A stretch of 64,000 nt of DNA from NCBI GenBank assembly GCA_937967615.1, contig CALCMJ010000008.1:1-64000 (forward strand). The letters are read 5' to 3'. Positions within the stretch are counted from its first letter, which is position 1; every line of letters begins with the position of its first letter. The translations under genes were made by a program, and so were the position numbers. This document shows, one piece after another, positions 17,915 through 26,306 of this stretch. The stretch comes from an uncultured Saprospiraceae bacterium (GTDB lineage Bacteria; Bacteroidota; Bacteroidia; Chitinophagales; Saprospiraceae). The notes beneath the pieces were generated by a model, which worked only from the letters and a program-made list of their open reading frames with translations, was not told the DNA's origin and ran no database searches.

Positions 17915-18880
17915 TTATAGAGCGTATGTCAAACCTAAGTTTGTATATCTCTGAAGATCTATTGATTCAAAATCAGCTTTTCTGAATCCAAATCCAAGAC
18001 CGACGCCTATTCCTTTCCAAATTTCGAAAGAGAATGTATTTAACCATGACCATTCTGTAAGTCCAGCTTCTCTAGTTATTGTAGGGTCAAGCTCATCTGT
18101 AAAAGTGGTTTTCTTATCTGAATAAGGTAAGAATCCTGTTAGAGTAGATCCCCAAGCAATTTTTCTACCAGAGATAAGTAAATCTCTTGTATAATCTGCT
18201 CTTACTTTAGCACCTAAAGATCCTGACGAAGCAACATCTCCAAATCCATCTGCTGGCCATGCAATATGGTAGTTTAATGGGTGGATTACTACTGTAAGGT
18301 TCTCTATAGGTAACCAAGTTACACCTACTCCTATATCTGCTGTTCCTGGCTTAAGGAAATTTCCTAAAGAAGTATTAAGTTCTCCAAGTGCTGTTGCAGC
18401 AAGTTTTGGAGTGAATTTATAACCTGCTAAAGATGAGATATTAAGAATATCTACAGTACCTTGGTCAAACAGTTTGTCTTCTTGTCCCTCAATTTCAACA
18501 AAATCAACATCTTGCCAAGCCTTAGTAACTATCGCTTTGTTATGCCAAAGTGTTTTCTCTTTATCATTGTTAGCATAACCCGTTAATCCAATGTTTAAAG
18601 ACTTTGATGTAGAATTAGGATTTGGATTTCCTATCCAGTTATCTGCGTTGCTTAAATCAAATCCAAGAAGCCCGCTGTATCCTGTTCTCCATCCTGAGAG
18701 TAAATCAATCTGTCGTTGTAGATCAGCGATTTCTCCCGCAGTTGCGTCAATCTGAGATTGAAGATCAGCAACAGTTGCTTCCTTGTCTGCTTTCATAGCC
18801 TCATACTCAGACAATGTCTGTGCAGATGCAATTCCTACAGAAAGAAAAGTGAAACAAAATAGTAATAGTAAATTTCTCAT
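17915..18880 (-). CDS. DUF3078 outer-membrane protein with N-terminal coiled coil
   Basis: The 321-residue protein has a signal peptide ending at SAQ (residue 21). A short coiled coil follows (about 25-62) made of repeated 'LQSQIDATAGEIADLQRQI'-type heptads. The rest is a beta-barrel-like domain of the DUF3078 type (SGLLGFDLSNADNWIG, LNIGLTGYANNDKEKTLWHN). This group is common in Bacteroidota outer membranes and has no established function. The coiled coil could tether the barrel or form oligomers. It is the last gene of a minus-strand run with an ECF sigma factor, a small protein and a mechanosensitive channel; the 35-nt gap to the channel gene suggests cotranscription, and the terminator follows at 17862. 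Confidence 0.75.
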   Translation of the reverse strand: MRNLLLLFCFTFLSVGIASAQTLSEYEAMKADKEATVADLQSQIDATAGEIADLQRQIDLLSGWRTGYSGLLGFDLSNADNWIGNPNPNSTSKSLNIGLTGYANNDKEKTLWHNKAIVTKAWQDVDFVEIEGQEDKLFDQGTVDILNISSLAGYKFTPKLAATALGELNTSLGNFLKPGTADIGVGVTWLPIENLTVVIHPLNYHIAWPADGFGDVASSGSLGAKVRADYTRDLLISGRKIAWGSTLTGFLPYSDKKTTFTDELDPTITREAGLTEWSWLNTFSFEIWKGIGVGLGFGFRKADFESIDLQRYTNLGLTYAL

Positions 18881-18915
18881 TAGTAATGTTTTAATGAATT
18901 TTTGAATTGTAATAT

Positions 18916-19740
18916 TTATGAATGAATTTCAACATTTTCCTTTGACAGTTTACTCAAAGGAATAATTATTTTTCCCGTATCTGTTTTTAGAACTAAAGAC
19001 GATTTATCCATCTCGCTTATCATTCCGGTTTTCCCTTCAATAGTAATTCTATCGCCAACATGGAACTTACCTTTTGAATAAAAGGAAGCTAAAAAGTTGG
19101 ATACATTATCTTTTGATGCTAATCCATAACCTATTGCAAAAGCACCAACTGCACCAGCTATAACAAGTGAAATATTCTGAGATAAAAACTCAGTATTTAT
19201 TTTTGCTTGCCCAAGAGCGCTTATTATTACGTTTATGACTAGAAAGTAGAATAAAAAGTTTCCAATCATTTGACCTGAAGGAATACCTAATGAATTACAA
19301 GCTGTTTGGACTACTTTTCTTAATGCCTCTGATATGAGTAAACCTATTATTATCCAAATCATTGCTACTATTAGATTGGGGATAAATGTTATCAGATCAG
19401 AAACCATATTAGATAATGCTGGCATTTGCAGTGCTTCAGTAGCTGCAACTGCAAAAAAGAGCATGATCACATAGTATACAATTTTGCTAAGTACTGTTGA
19501 GATTTTGACTTTGACGTTGGCCTTTTCGACCATTTCAATCTCATTGAGTTTTTCTCCTAGCTTATCTACTTTTATGCCTTCAAGAAATTTCAAGACAATT
19601 TTAGATATTATTTTACTGACTATGATTCCTATTAAAAATAGGACAAGAGCAGTAAAGATTGCAGGGATACCTGCCATAAATTTACCTAGTAAATCTGTGA
19701 GTAGAGTTGTTGGAAACTCAAATAAAGCAAATGCGTTCAT
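18916..19740 (-). CDS. MscS-type mechanosensitive channel with extra N-terminal helices
   Basis: The 274-residue protein has about five membrane helices. Residues 22-58 and 105-150 carry the 'conserved TM helix' repeats (TM_helix family), and about 165-220 form the last helices including a Gly/Ala-rich pore-type segment (AGAVGAFAIGYGLASKDNVS). A short beta domain of MscS type follows (FHVGDRITIEGKTGMI, ending at 274). It lacks the large cytoplasmic cage of E. coli MscS. It probably relieves hypo-osmotic stress at the inner membrane. It lies 38 nt downstream of a 79-residue protein gene in the ECF sigma operon, hinting at envelope-stress control. Confidence 0.8.
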   Translation of the reverse strand: MNAFALFEFPTTLLTDLLGKFMAGIPAIFTALVLFLIGIIVSKIISKIVLKFLEGIKVDKLGEKLNEIEMVEKANVKVKISTVLSKIVYYVIMLFFAVAATEALQMPALSNMVSDLITFIPNLIVAMIWIIIGLLISEALRKVVQTACNSLGIPSGQMIGNFLFYFLVINVIISALGQAKINTEFLSQNISLVIAGAVGAFAIGYGLASKDNVSNFLASFYSKGKFHVGDRITIEGKTGMISEMDKSSLVLKTDTGKIIIPLSKLSKENVEIHS

Positions 19741-19778
19741 TAGGATTATGTTGTTACTTGATTGAACTTGAACCTAGC

Positions 19779-20018
19779 CTAAATCGTATTAGGATATTTA
19801 GGTCTTCCATTGTTGTTTTTATTATCTGGCTCAGTAGGACTTCCTCCTGTTGCAGAAATAAACAGTCCAAATATTCTTGATAGATATAGCTCAAAAATAT
19901 CTCCGATAAAACCTAGAATGCCAACGTTACTAGAAATGCTTTTGTGTACCTTATCTGTATTTTTTTGGTACTGCACTATCTGCTCACGTTCAAGTTCTTT
20001 AAAATTGTTTATTCTCAT
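19779..20018 (-). CDS. Small conserved-type protein in ECF sigma operon
   Basis: This is a 79-residue ORF between the ECF sigma factor (20 nt upstream) and the channel gene (38 nt downstream). The N-terminal third is charged and helical; residues about 30-58 form one hydrophobic or amphipathic segment (VGILGFIGDIFELYLSRIFG); the tail is polar with N/K/P. It could be a membrane-associated anti-sigma-like or accessory protein, but it has no recognisable anti-sigma fold. The call rests on spacing and coding-like composition; function unknown. Confidence 0.6.
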   Translation of the reverse strand: MRINNFKELEREQIVQYQKNTDKVHKSISSNVGILGFIGDIFELYLSRIFGLFISATGGSPTEPDNKNNNGRPKYPNTI

Positions 20019-20038
20019 TTTACGTCGAATTATATTAA

Positions 20039-20641
20039 TTAAAGTGTGTTATCAAACAATTCAGAGTGCAACTTTTTAAATTTCTGTTTTGCCCTCTTAA
20101 TTTTCATTTTGACTGCGCTTTCCGACTTAGTCAACATTTCAGAAATTTCTCGTATTGAGAAATCATCTTGATATTTCATAAGCAAAATCGCTTTGTCACC
20201 TGCTGGTAATTCTTCAAGAATCACTTTTAATCGTTTTACATTAGTTTCCATAATGAATCTGTCTTCAATATCATCTTCAGCAGTATCGTGTTCTGAGGAT
20301 AAATCTTCAACAAGGACACTCTTGTCCTTCTTTTTCCTTCTTATGGAATCAATGCAAAAATTATAAGTAATAGAATATAACCATGTTGAAAATTTAGATC
20401 TTCCGCTGAATTTTGAAAGATTCAAAAGAATTTTCATAAATATTTCTTGCATGGCGTCTTCTGCTTCATTCTCACTTTTGAGAATAGACAAGCACTTTCC
20501 GAAAACCTTACCTGAATACCTTTTGTATAGAATATCAAAAAAAGCAACATTATTACTTTTCAGGTATTCAATTACCACATCCTCGTCAGATAAATCTGTC
20601 GGAATTTCCTTAGTTAATAAAGGATATAGTAGATTAATCAA
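20039..20641 (-). CDS. ECF-type RNA polymerase sigma factor
   Basis: The 200-residue protein has sigma region 2 (about 28-95: FFDILYKRYSGKVFGKCL, DAMQEIFMKILLNL, FSTWLYSITYNFCIDSIRR) and region 4 (about 135-190: LPAGDKAILLMKYQDDFSIR, SESAVKMKIKRAKQKF). It directs RNA polymerase to a small set of stress promoters. The only in-frame initiator is TTG at 20641, two codons after a stop. No adjacent FecR- or zinc-type anti-sigma gene is seen; the nearest candidate regulator is the 79-residue protein directly downstream. The cluster with a channel and an outer-membrane protein suggests an envelope or osmotic regulon. Confidence 0.88.
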   Translation of the reverse strand: MINLLYPLLTKEIPTDLSDEDVVIEYLKSNNVAFFDILYKRYSGKVFGKCLSILKSENEAEDAMQEIFMKILLNLSKFSGRSKFSTWLYSITYNFCIDSIRRKKKDKSVLVEDLSSEHDTAEDDIEDRFIMETNVKRLKVILEELPAGDKAILLMKYQDDFSIREISEMLTKSESAVKMKIKRAKQKFKKLHSELFDNTL

Positions 20642-20727
20642 AAGCTAAACGATTTACAGGTTGATTGTTTTCTTAAATATTTGACGTAAAAGATACTGAA
20701 AGTTACATTTATTTAGTGGGCTAGTAA

Positions 20728-20830
20728 AAAAAAGTGAGCTAATGACCTACATTAGCTCAACCGTAACCAAATGAAACCAAATTAAATACTTATTGTAGAA
20801 TTTACAATAAGCATACCTAAAGTAATGAAA
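20728..20830 (-). ncRNA. Candidate short transcript with 17-codon ORF and terminator
   Basis: On the minus strand a 17-codon ORF (20832-20779: MDFITLGMLIVNSTISI, stop) is followed by GAGCTAATG-taggt-CATTAGCTC (20736-20758), a perfect 9-bp stem, and then eight T (plus-strand A-run 20726-20733). A second perfect 9-bp stem (CTTATTGTA/TACAATAAG, about 20788-20810) lies within the ORF. No longer minus-strand gene precedes the terminator, so it must end a short RNA. The RNA class is unknown. Confidence 0.35.
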
Positions 20831-20872
20831 TCCATGTATTTTGTATAGAATTTTTGGATAAACTCGATAAAA

Positions 20873-22270
20873 ATGCTCAAAAAAATCACTTTTTTAACCG
20901 TATTCATGCTGACACTGCCTTTTTCGCCCATTTGGTCACAATCAGAGCAGGACGCGCTATTTGTGAAAGAAATATATAACCACACGCTATCAAATGGCAA
21001 ATGTTATAATTGGCTTAAAATTTTAAGTGAAGACATTGGAGGTAGATTAGCAGGTTCTGTAGAAGCTGAAAAAGCGGTTGATTATACATATGATTTAATG
21101 CTGTCATTAGGATTTGATACTGTTTATATGCAATCCTGTGAGGTAAAAAAGTGGGAAAGAGGAACTAAAGAAGAGGTGTTTGTACAGCGCCAAAACGGTG
21201 AAAAAATTGACATTGCCTCCCTTGCTCTTGGAAATTCTGTAGGGACTAACAATGAAATATATTCAGGGGAGATAATTGAATTGCTTTCATTAGACTCGTT
21301 AGAGACGTATGGTGAGGAAAGAATCCGAGGTAAGATTATTTTTTTTAATAGGCCAATGGACCCCACGCAGTTAAGAACCTTCAATGCATATGGAGGAGCA
21401 GTGGACCAGAGAGTCTATGGTGCAAGCCGAGCGGCTAAGTATGGGGCCAAAGCTGTCCTAGTCAGGTCGCTTACCACCCTGGTAGATGATTACCCCCATA
21501 CAGGTGTAACCGTATATGAAGAGAATACAATAAAGATCCCAGCTTTAGCCATAAGTACAAAAGCTGCAAATCAAATAAGCGAGATTTTAGAAACTGAAAA
21601 CCTTACTGCAAGCATCAAAACAAGTTCTCAAAACTTGGGGATTGGAGAAAGTTACAATGTTATTGGGGAGATAAAAGGGACAGAATACCCTGAAGAAATT
21701 ATTCTGGTAGGAGGCCATCTTGATTCATGGGATGTGGGAGGAGGAGCGCATGATGATGGTGCTGGATGTGTTCACTCTCTTCAAGCGATCGTAAGTTTGT
21801 TAGAGTTGGGGTTTAGGCCAAAGCATACATTCCGATGTGTTATGTTTATGAATGAAGAAAATGGATTAGCAGGAGGTCTTAAATATGCAGAAGTTTCAAA
21901 TGGGAAAAATGAATTTCATCTCGCAGCGATTGAATCAGATGCAGGTGGTTTTACGCCAAGAGGATTTAGTTGTGATGCAGAGCCAGATAAATTTAATATC
22001 TTGTATAAAGCACTTACGAGTTTTAATCCTGTTTTAGAGGCGTATGATTTGCGGTTAGTAAAAGGAGGCTCTGGGGCTGACATTAACCCCCTAAAATCTC
22101 AAGGAGGATTACTAATTGGTTTTAGACCAGATTCACAGAGATACTTTGATTACCACCATTCAAGCAAAGATAGGATTGATGCAGTAAATGAAAGAGAGCT
22201 TAAACTAGGTGCAGCAGCAATATCTTCGTTAATTTACCTTATAGATACATATGGACTCAGGAAACAATGA
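20873..22270 (+). CDS. M28-family zinc peptidase, secreted, with PA-type insert
   Basis: The 465-residue protein has a signal peptide (about 1-23) and the carboxypeptidase Q-like M28 architecture. A protease-associated (PA) insert sits at about 125-245. The dinuclear zinc ligands are visible: His in GGHLDSWD, Asp in AHDDGAG, Glu pair in MNEENGLAGG, Asp in ESDAGGF and His in YHHSSKD. It should remove amino acids from peptides in the periplasm or outside the cell. The last 20 nt overlap the start of the downstream hpt gene, so the two are translated from one mRNA. Confidence 0.9.
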   Translation: MLKKITFLTVFMLTLPFSPIWSQSEQDALFVKEIYNHTLSNGKCYNWLKILSEDIGGRLAGSVEAEKAVDYTYDLMLSLGFDTVYMQSCEVKKWERGTKEEVFVQRQNGEKIDIASLALGNSVGTNNEIYSGEIIELLSLDSLETYGEERIRGKIIFFNRPMDPTQLRTFNAYGGAVDQRVYGASRAAKYGAKAVLVRSLTTLVDDYPHTGVTVYEENTIKIPALAISTKAANQISEILETENLTASIKTSSQNLGIGESYNVIGEIKGTEYPEEIILVGGHLDSWDVGGGAHDDGAGCVHSLQAIVSLLELGFRPKHTFRCVMFMNEENGLAGGLKYAEVSNGKNEFHLAAIESDAGGFTPRGFSCDAEPDKFNILYKALTSFNPVLEAYDLRLVKGGSGADINPLKSQGGLLIGFRPDSQRYFDYHHSSKDRIDAVNERELKLGAAAISSLIYLIDTYGLRKQ

Positions 22271-22805
22271 TAAAGTACGCATCGAGAATTATGAGTTTGA
22301 AAAATACCTTGACGATTTTCAAATAGAGACTATTGTCCAAAGGCTCGCAGAAGAAGTGATTTCTGATTATAGTGAGAAAAACCCGGTTTTTATTGTCGTA
22401 TTGAGTGGTGCCTTCATTTTTGCTGCAGATTTTTTAAGAAAAATTACTTTTGAGCATGATATCTGTTTTGTGAAAGTTAAGTCATATGAAGGCATGAAAA
22501 CACTTGGAAAGCTTGACATGCAGTTGCCTATAGACATTGATGTCTCAGATAGATATCTTATAATTTTAGAAGATATAGTAGATTCTGGAAACACTTTGTA
22601 TAACTTTAAAGAATATCTGGAACAACTAAAACCCTACACTGTTGAAATCGTAAGTTTGTTCTTCAAACCAGATGCTTTAGAACGTGAATTAAGGGTAAGC
22701 TATGTAGGAAAATCTATACCCACTGAATTTGTAATTGGATATGGTTTAGATTATAATGGAAAAGGGAGGCATTTTAAGCATTTGTATAAACTTTCTAAAG
22801 ATTAA
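22251..22805 (+). CDS. hpt: Hypoxanthine phosphoribosyltransferase
   Basis: The 184-residue protein has the purine phosphoribosyltransferase fold. The PRPP-binding loop is LIILEDIVDSGNTL, with the acidic pair (E-D) in place, and the hypoxanthine/guanine-binding region is FVIGYGLDYNGKGRH. It salvages hypoxanthine and guanine to IMP/GMP in the cytosol. A conserved lysine before the base-binding strand (VGKSIPTEFV) is present. The start ATG lies inside the end of the M28 gene (20-nt overlap). The helicase gene follows after 28 nt. Confidence 0.93.
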   Translation: MDSGNNDKVRIENYEFEKYLDDFQIETIVQRLAEEVISDYSEKNPVFIVVLSGAFIFAADFLRKITFEHDICFVKVKSYEGMKTLGKLDMQLPIDIDVSDRYLIILEDIVDSGNTLYNFKEYLEQLKPYTVEIVSLFFKPDALERELRVSYVGKSIPTEFVIGYGLDYNGKGRHFKHLYKLSKD

Positions 22806-22833
22806 GCTGAAAGGCGTGATGTAAAAATAAATT

Positions 22834-24102
22834 ATGAGATTTGATGAGTTGGGTTTAAAAGAGGGGCTACTAGAAGCAATTTCTTATATGGGGTTTGTAA
22901 CAGCGACTCCAATTCAGGAAAAAGCAATTCCAGTTATTCTAGCGGGGAAGGATTTAATTGCTTGTGCGCAAACCGGGACTGGTAAGACAGGTGCTTTTCT
23001 ATTGCCAGTTATGAATAATTTAATTGGCCATAAAAATAAATCGACAAGTGCACTAATCATTTGCCCAACCCGGGAGTTAGCAGTGCAAATTGAAGAACAA
23101 ATTCAGGGCTTCAGCTATTTTTGCGGTATAACATCCTTTCCAATTTATGGAGGTGGTGATGGCATGTCTTGGGAGGACCAGAAAAATGCGTTTAAAGGGA
23201 ATACAGATATTATTGTCGCTACACCTGGGAAATTAATCTCTCATCTGAACATGGGTCATGTGCGATTCTCTGATTTACAATATTTAATTTTAGACGAAGC
23301 AGATAGAATGTTAGATATGGGATTCCATGATGACATTCAAAAGATAATTTCCTTCCTTCCTGATAAAAGGCAAACACTTATGTTTAGTGCAACTATGCCT
23401 CCAAATATCAGAAAGCTAGCCAGCAAGTCTATGGTGGATCCTGAACAGATAAGTATCGCAGTTTCCAAACCAGCTGAAGGTGTATTACAACTTATGTACC
23501 TAGCGCATGATCACCAAAAAACACCTTTGATAGAAAGTTTAATCAGAGAGAAACCTAAATACTCAAGCATAATCATATTTGCATCTACCAAGAAAAAAGT
23601 TTCTACAATTGCTCGCTCTTTGCAGAGGGCAGGATTGCAGGCTGCGGCAATTTCTTCAGACTTAGATCAAAAGGAACGCGAGTCTATGCTATCCAAGTTT
23701 AGAGCACATAATCTTAGAATTGTTGTCGCAACAGATGTACTCTCAAGAGGAATAGATATAAAAGACATTAATTTGGTGATCAATTACGATGTACCATCTG
23801 ATGCAGAGGATTATGTACACAGAATTGGAAGAACAGCAAGAGCTGATACAACTGGAGTGGCTATTACATTGATTAATGAAGAGGACATGTACAAGATTAC
23901 CAAGATTGAGAAACTTATTGAAAAGTCAATCATGAAATTAAAAGTGCCGAAGGAGCTTGGAGAAAGTCCTACTTGGGTAGAAAATGCAAGAAAGGGAAAA
24001 TCGTATTCTGGGAGAGGAAGTAGAAACAATTCAGGTGGAAGAAGTGGTGGCAGATCAGGTGGAAGAAATCAGAGAGGAAATTCTGGTAATAGAAGAAGGT
24101 AA
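22834..24102 (+). CDS. DEAD-box ATP-dependent RNA helicase, RhlE-like
   Basis: The 422-residue protein has all DEAD-box motifs: Q motif (TATPIQEKAIP), I (AQTGTGKT), Ia (PTRELA), II (LDEADRMLD), III (SAT), V (ATDVLSRGID) and VI (HRIGRTAR). The C-terminal 35 residues are an Arg/Gly/Ser tail (SGGRSGGRSGGRN), typical of RNA-binding extensions. It remodels RNA, likely rRNA or mRNA, in the cytosol, possibly during ribosome assembly or at low temperature. It starts with ATG 28 nt after hpt. The subfamily is RhlE-like by the tail and motif wording, not proven. Confidence 0.93.
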   Translation: MRFDELGLKEGLLEAISYMGFVTATPIQEKAIPVILAGKDLIACAQTGTGKTGAFLLPVMNNLIGHKNKSTSALIICPTRELAVQIEEQIQGFSYFCGITSFPIYGGGDGMSWEDQKNAFKGNTDIIVATPGKLISHLNMGHVRFSDLQYLILDEADRMLDMGFHDDIQKIISFLPDKRQTLMFSATMPPNIRKLASKSMVDPEQISIAVSKPAEGVLQLMYLAHDHQKTPLIESLIREKPKYSSIIIFASTKKKVSTIARSLQRAGLQAAAISSDLDQKERESMLSKFRAHNLRIVVATDVLSRGIDIKDINLVINYDVPSDAEDYVHRIGRTARADTTGVAITLINEEDMYKITKIEKLIEKSIMKLKVPKELGESPTWVENARKGKSYSGRGSRNNSGGRSGGRSGGRNQRGNSGNRRR

Positions 24103-24175
24103 ATCTTACAAATATTTTTTTCAAACTTATTAACTTCGCAGTGTTTAATATTTAAAATCAAATAAAAATACGACT

Positions 24176-24784
24176 ATGGCTTTTAAATTACCAGACCTAC
24201 CTTACGGACATCATGCACTAGAACCTTATATAGATGCTTGGACCATGGAAATCCACCACGGTAAACATCATGCAGGGTATACAAAGAAATTAAATGCAGC
24301 ATTAGAAGGATCAGACCAAGCAGGAAAGAGTATAGAGGAAATCCTTGCAAATCTTGATATGAATAATGCAGCACTAAGAAATAATGGTGGAGGATATTAT
24401 AATCACTCTTTATTCTGGTCCGTTATGGGGCCAAATGCTGGAGGATCACCTTCCGGAGATTTAGCAGATGCGATAAAGACAGCTTTTGGATCTTTTGATA
24501 CGTTCAAAGAAAAATTTGCGAGTGCTGCAGCAACACGTTTTGGTTCAGGATGGGCATGGCTTTGTGTACATAAGGGAGGTAAAGTAGAAGTATGTTCCTC
24601 ACCTAATCAAGATAATCCTCTAATGCCAGGAATAGGGTGTGGAGGAGCTCCAATACTAGGAATAGATGTATGGGAACATGCGTACTATTTAAATTATCAG
24701 AATAAAAGAGGAGACTATGTGTCTAACTTTTTTAATGTTGTTAACTGGTCAGAGGTATCAAAACGATACGAGGCAGGAAAATAA
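24176..24784 (+). CDS. sodA: Superoxide dismutase, Fe/Mn family
   Basis: The 202-residue protein has metal ligands His27, His77 (NHSLFW), Asp164 and His168 (DVWEHAYYL). The segment SPNQDNPLM carries the Gln typical of manganese enzymes, so Mn or cambialistic use is favoured over strict Fe. It dismutates superoxide in the cytosol; no signal peptide is present. It has its own short upstream region and a strong terminator 22 nt after the stop, so it is monocistronic. The sequence is full length and intact. Confidence 0.95.
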   Translation: MAFKLPDLPYGHHALEPYIDAWTMEIHHGKHHAGYTKKLNAALEGSDQAGKSIEEILANLDMNNAALRNNGGGYYNHSLFWSVMGPNAGGSPSGDLADAIKTAFGSFDTFKEKFASAAATRFGSGWAWLCVHKGGKVEVCSSPNQDNPLMPGIGCGGAPILGIDVWEHAYYLNYQNKRGDYVSNFFNVVNWSEVSKRYEAGK

Positions 24785-24806
24785 TAATAAAGTTTTATTA
24801 AATTTT

Positions 24807-24841
24807 AAGGGCATAGTTGAGCATCAACTTTGCCCTTTTTT
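24807..24841 (+). terminator. Terminator after the superoxide dismutase gene
   Basis: AAGGGCAtAGTTG and CAACTtTGCCCTT pair over about 12 bp with one internal mismatch, followed by T6. Confidence 0.85.
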
Positions 24842-25020
24842 AGTTCTATTTGCTTTGTAGCATGACTACAAGTCTTTGGTAGTCAAAGCAGTGCTACTGT
24901 ATAGCAACATTACTTATATGTTAAATTTATTTGTAATATGTAATTTTTGATATCATTCCAATAATACTTCTACTTGATTCTTGTATTAAAGATATCTATA
25001 TTTATTACAAATCATTACCC

Positions 25021-25089
25021 ATGATCATATTCACAATTGCTCTAATTGTGCTCATCGTCTTTGGGGACAATATTCTCAAAGAAGCCTGA
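25021..25089 (+). CDS. Candidate 22-residue hydrophobic peptide
   Basis: The ORF reads MIIFTIALIVLIVFGDNILK followed by EA and a stop: a single membrane helix with a short charged end. It lies alone in the 24785-25155 gap and is followed 24 nt later by a perfect terminator, so a short plus-strand RNA probably ends here. No Shine-Dalgarno sequence is seen, which is normal for this phylum. It could be a small membrane protein, a toxin-like peptide, or a chance ORF in a non-coding RNA. Confidence 0.3.
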   Translation: MIIFTIALIVLIVFGDNILKEA

Positions 25090-25113
25090 GCAAATAGAAC
25101 TTAAAAGAATTTG

Positions 25114-25147
25114 CGAACGAACAGACATGTTCGTTCGTTTTTTTTTT
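25114..25147 (+). terminator. Strong Rho-independent terminator with no large gene upstream
   Basis: CGAACGAACA-gaca-TGTTCGTTCG is a perfect 10-bp stem followed by ten T. The nearest plus-strand gene already has its own terminator at 24807, so this one belongs to a separate short transcript in the gap. Confidence 0.85.
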
Positions 25148-25155
25148 GTAAAGTA

Positions 25156-25623
25156 TTATTTCGTTACGGAATCAAACATCGCTTTTACATCTTCTTGTGA
25201 AAATTGCCCAAGTAAAGCTGTTTGAAAAATATACTCTTTATCTCCTTGGATTTTTACCACACGGAAATCGTAGTTTATCGTTTCATCAATTTTCTTTTCA
25301 AATATAAAACCCTCTGCTGTCTCAGAAATAATTTTTGAAAAAAATGGCCCCTTTTCTACGGTTGTTTTATGATCTAATACAAGAGCATTTTTGTCAAGAG
25401 AAACAGCATCACTGGCCAAAATTTGCAAACTAAATTTTTCTCCTTTTTGGACTGTGATGTCTTGCATAACACCCATATCTTTGGCAATAACAATAGCGTC
25501 TACGGGTGCTTTGATTTTTATAGGGAGTCCTTTGGACATTAGGTCAAGGTCAACAAAATTGCTTGTTTCATTTTTACATGCAAAAAATGTTACTAGAATA
25601 AGTAAAAGGGAATAAAAACGCAT
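25156..25623 (-). CDS. Lipoprotein of unknown function
   Basis: The 155-residue protein has a lipoprotein signal with the lipobox LVTFFAC (Cys16), so it should be anchored in a membrane facing the periplasm or the surface. The mature part contains beta-rich, lysine-containing sequence (KIKAPVDAIVIAKDMGVMQD) with no recognised domain. The name cannot be assigned. It is separated from the upstream thioredoxin-fold gene by a terminator at 25668, so it probably has its own promoter. Confidence 0.6.
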   Translation of the reverse strand: MRFYSLLLILVTFFACKNETSNFVDLDLMSKGLPIKIKAPVDAIVIAKDMGVMQDITVQKGEKFSLQILASDAVSLDKNALVLDHKTTVEKGPFFSKIISETAEGFIFEKKIDETINYDFRVVKIQGDKEYIFQTALLGQFSQEDVKAMFDSVTK

Positions 25624-25659
25624 AAGCTAGTTTTAATTTAATCTGTAACAAAGTACAAT

Positions 25660-25695
25660 AAAAAAAAGCCCATCAATGATTAGCTGATGGACTTT
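25660..25695 (-). terminator. Terminator after the 25708-26304 gene
   Basis: On the minus strand CCATCA-N9-TGATGG pairs perfectly and is followed by a T-rich run of eight (plus-strand A-run 25660-25667). A G-C closing pair flanks it across one mismatch. Confidence 0.7.
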
Positions 25696-25707
25696 TTAGA
25701 TTTTAAA

Positions 25708-26304
25708 TTATGCTTTTATACTGCAGCCAATTGCCTTTGTTGACGAAGGGTCTGGTTTTCTTCCAGTCTTAAGAGCTTCAATAGCTTTTGCTACATAAGC
25801 ATTCTCAACTTTGCTTGCATCTCTAGGACTATCATCTATAGCTCCTATGTATTGGACTATTCTATCTTTATCAAGCAAGTAAACATGTGGCGTCTTTGTC
25901 GCTCCATATTCTGGATACACAGTCTGTTTTTCATCAAAGACATATGGAAATTGGAAACCTTTTTCTTTGGCCCTTACTTGCATTGCTTCAAAACTATCAC
26001 CAGGTTTGATTTCAGGATTATTTGGATTTATTGCAATTAGAGGATAGCCTTGATCTGCATACGTCTTATGTAATTCTACTAAACGATCTTCATACATAAC
26101 TGCCCAAGGACATGTGTTACACGTAAATACTAAGATAAAGCCATTCGCATCTTTGTAATCCTCCATAGATACCATTGAGCCATCAATGTTTTTTAGGGAA
26201 AAGTCAGCTGCCTTGTCTCCTACATGATAGCCTTTGTGTGGAAATGTAAAAGAGAGTAGTATTCCTGAAGTTAGGATAAATAAGGAAAGCAATGTTTTTT
26301 TCAT
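25708..26304 (-). CDS. Exported thioredoxin-fold (AhpC/TSA-like) protein
   Basis: The 198-residue protein has a signal peptide (about 1-20), then ADFSLKNIDGSMV and the CxxC motif CNTCPW (about residue 62), followed by cis-Pro region TKTPHVYLLD. It resembles the cytosolic protein at 13398-13958 and shares its C-N-x-C-P sequence, so the two are a likely exported/cytosolic paralogue pair. A periplasmic redox role is likely. The ATG start lies 2 nt downstream of the TlpA-type gene's stop, so the pair is an operon; a terminator follows. Confidence 0.82.
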   Translation of the reverse strand: MKKTLLSLFILTSGILLSFTFPHKGYHVGDKAADFSLKNIDGSMVSMEDYKDANGFILVFTCNTCPWAVMYEDRLVELHKTYADQGYPLIAINPNNPEIKPGDSFEAMQVRAKEKGFQFPYVFDEKQTVYPEYGATKTPHVYLLDKDRIVQYIGAIDDSPRDASKVENAYVAKAIEALKTGRKPDPSSTKAIGCSIKA

Positions 26305-26306
26305 GA

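Noticed and set aside
19484..19765. Plus-strand ORF over the mechanosensitive channel gene
   Set aside because: It is antisense to a membrane protein and simply mirrors its hydrophobic composition.
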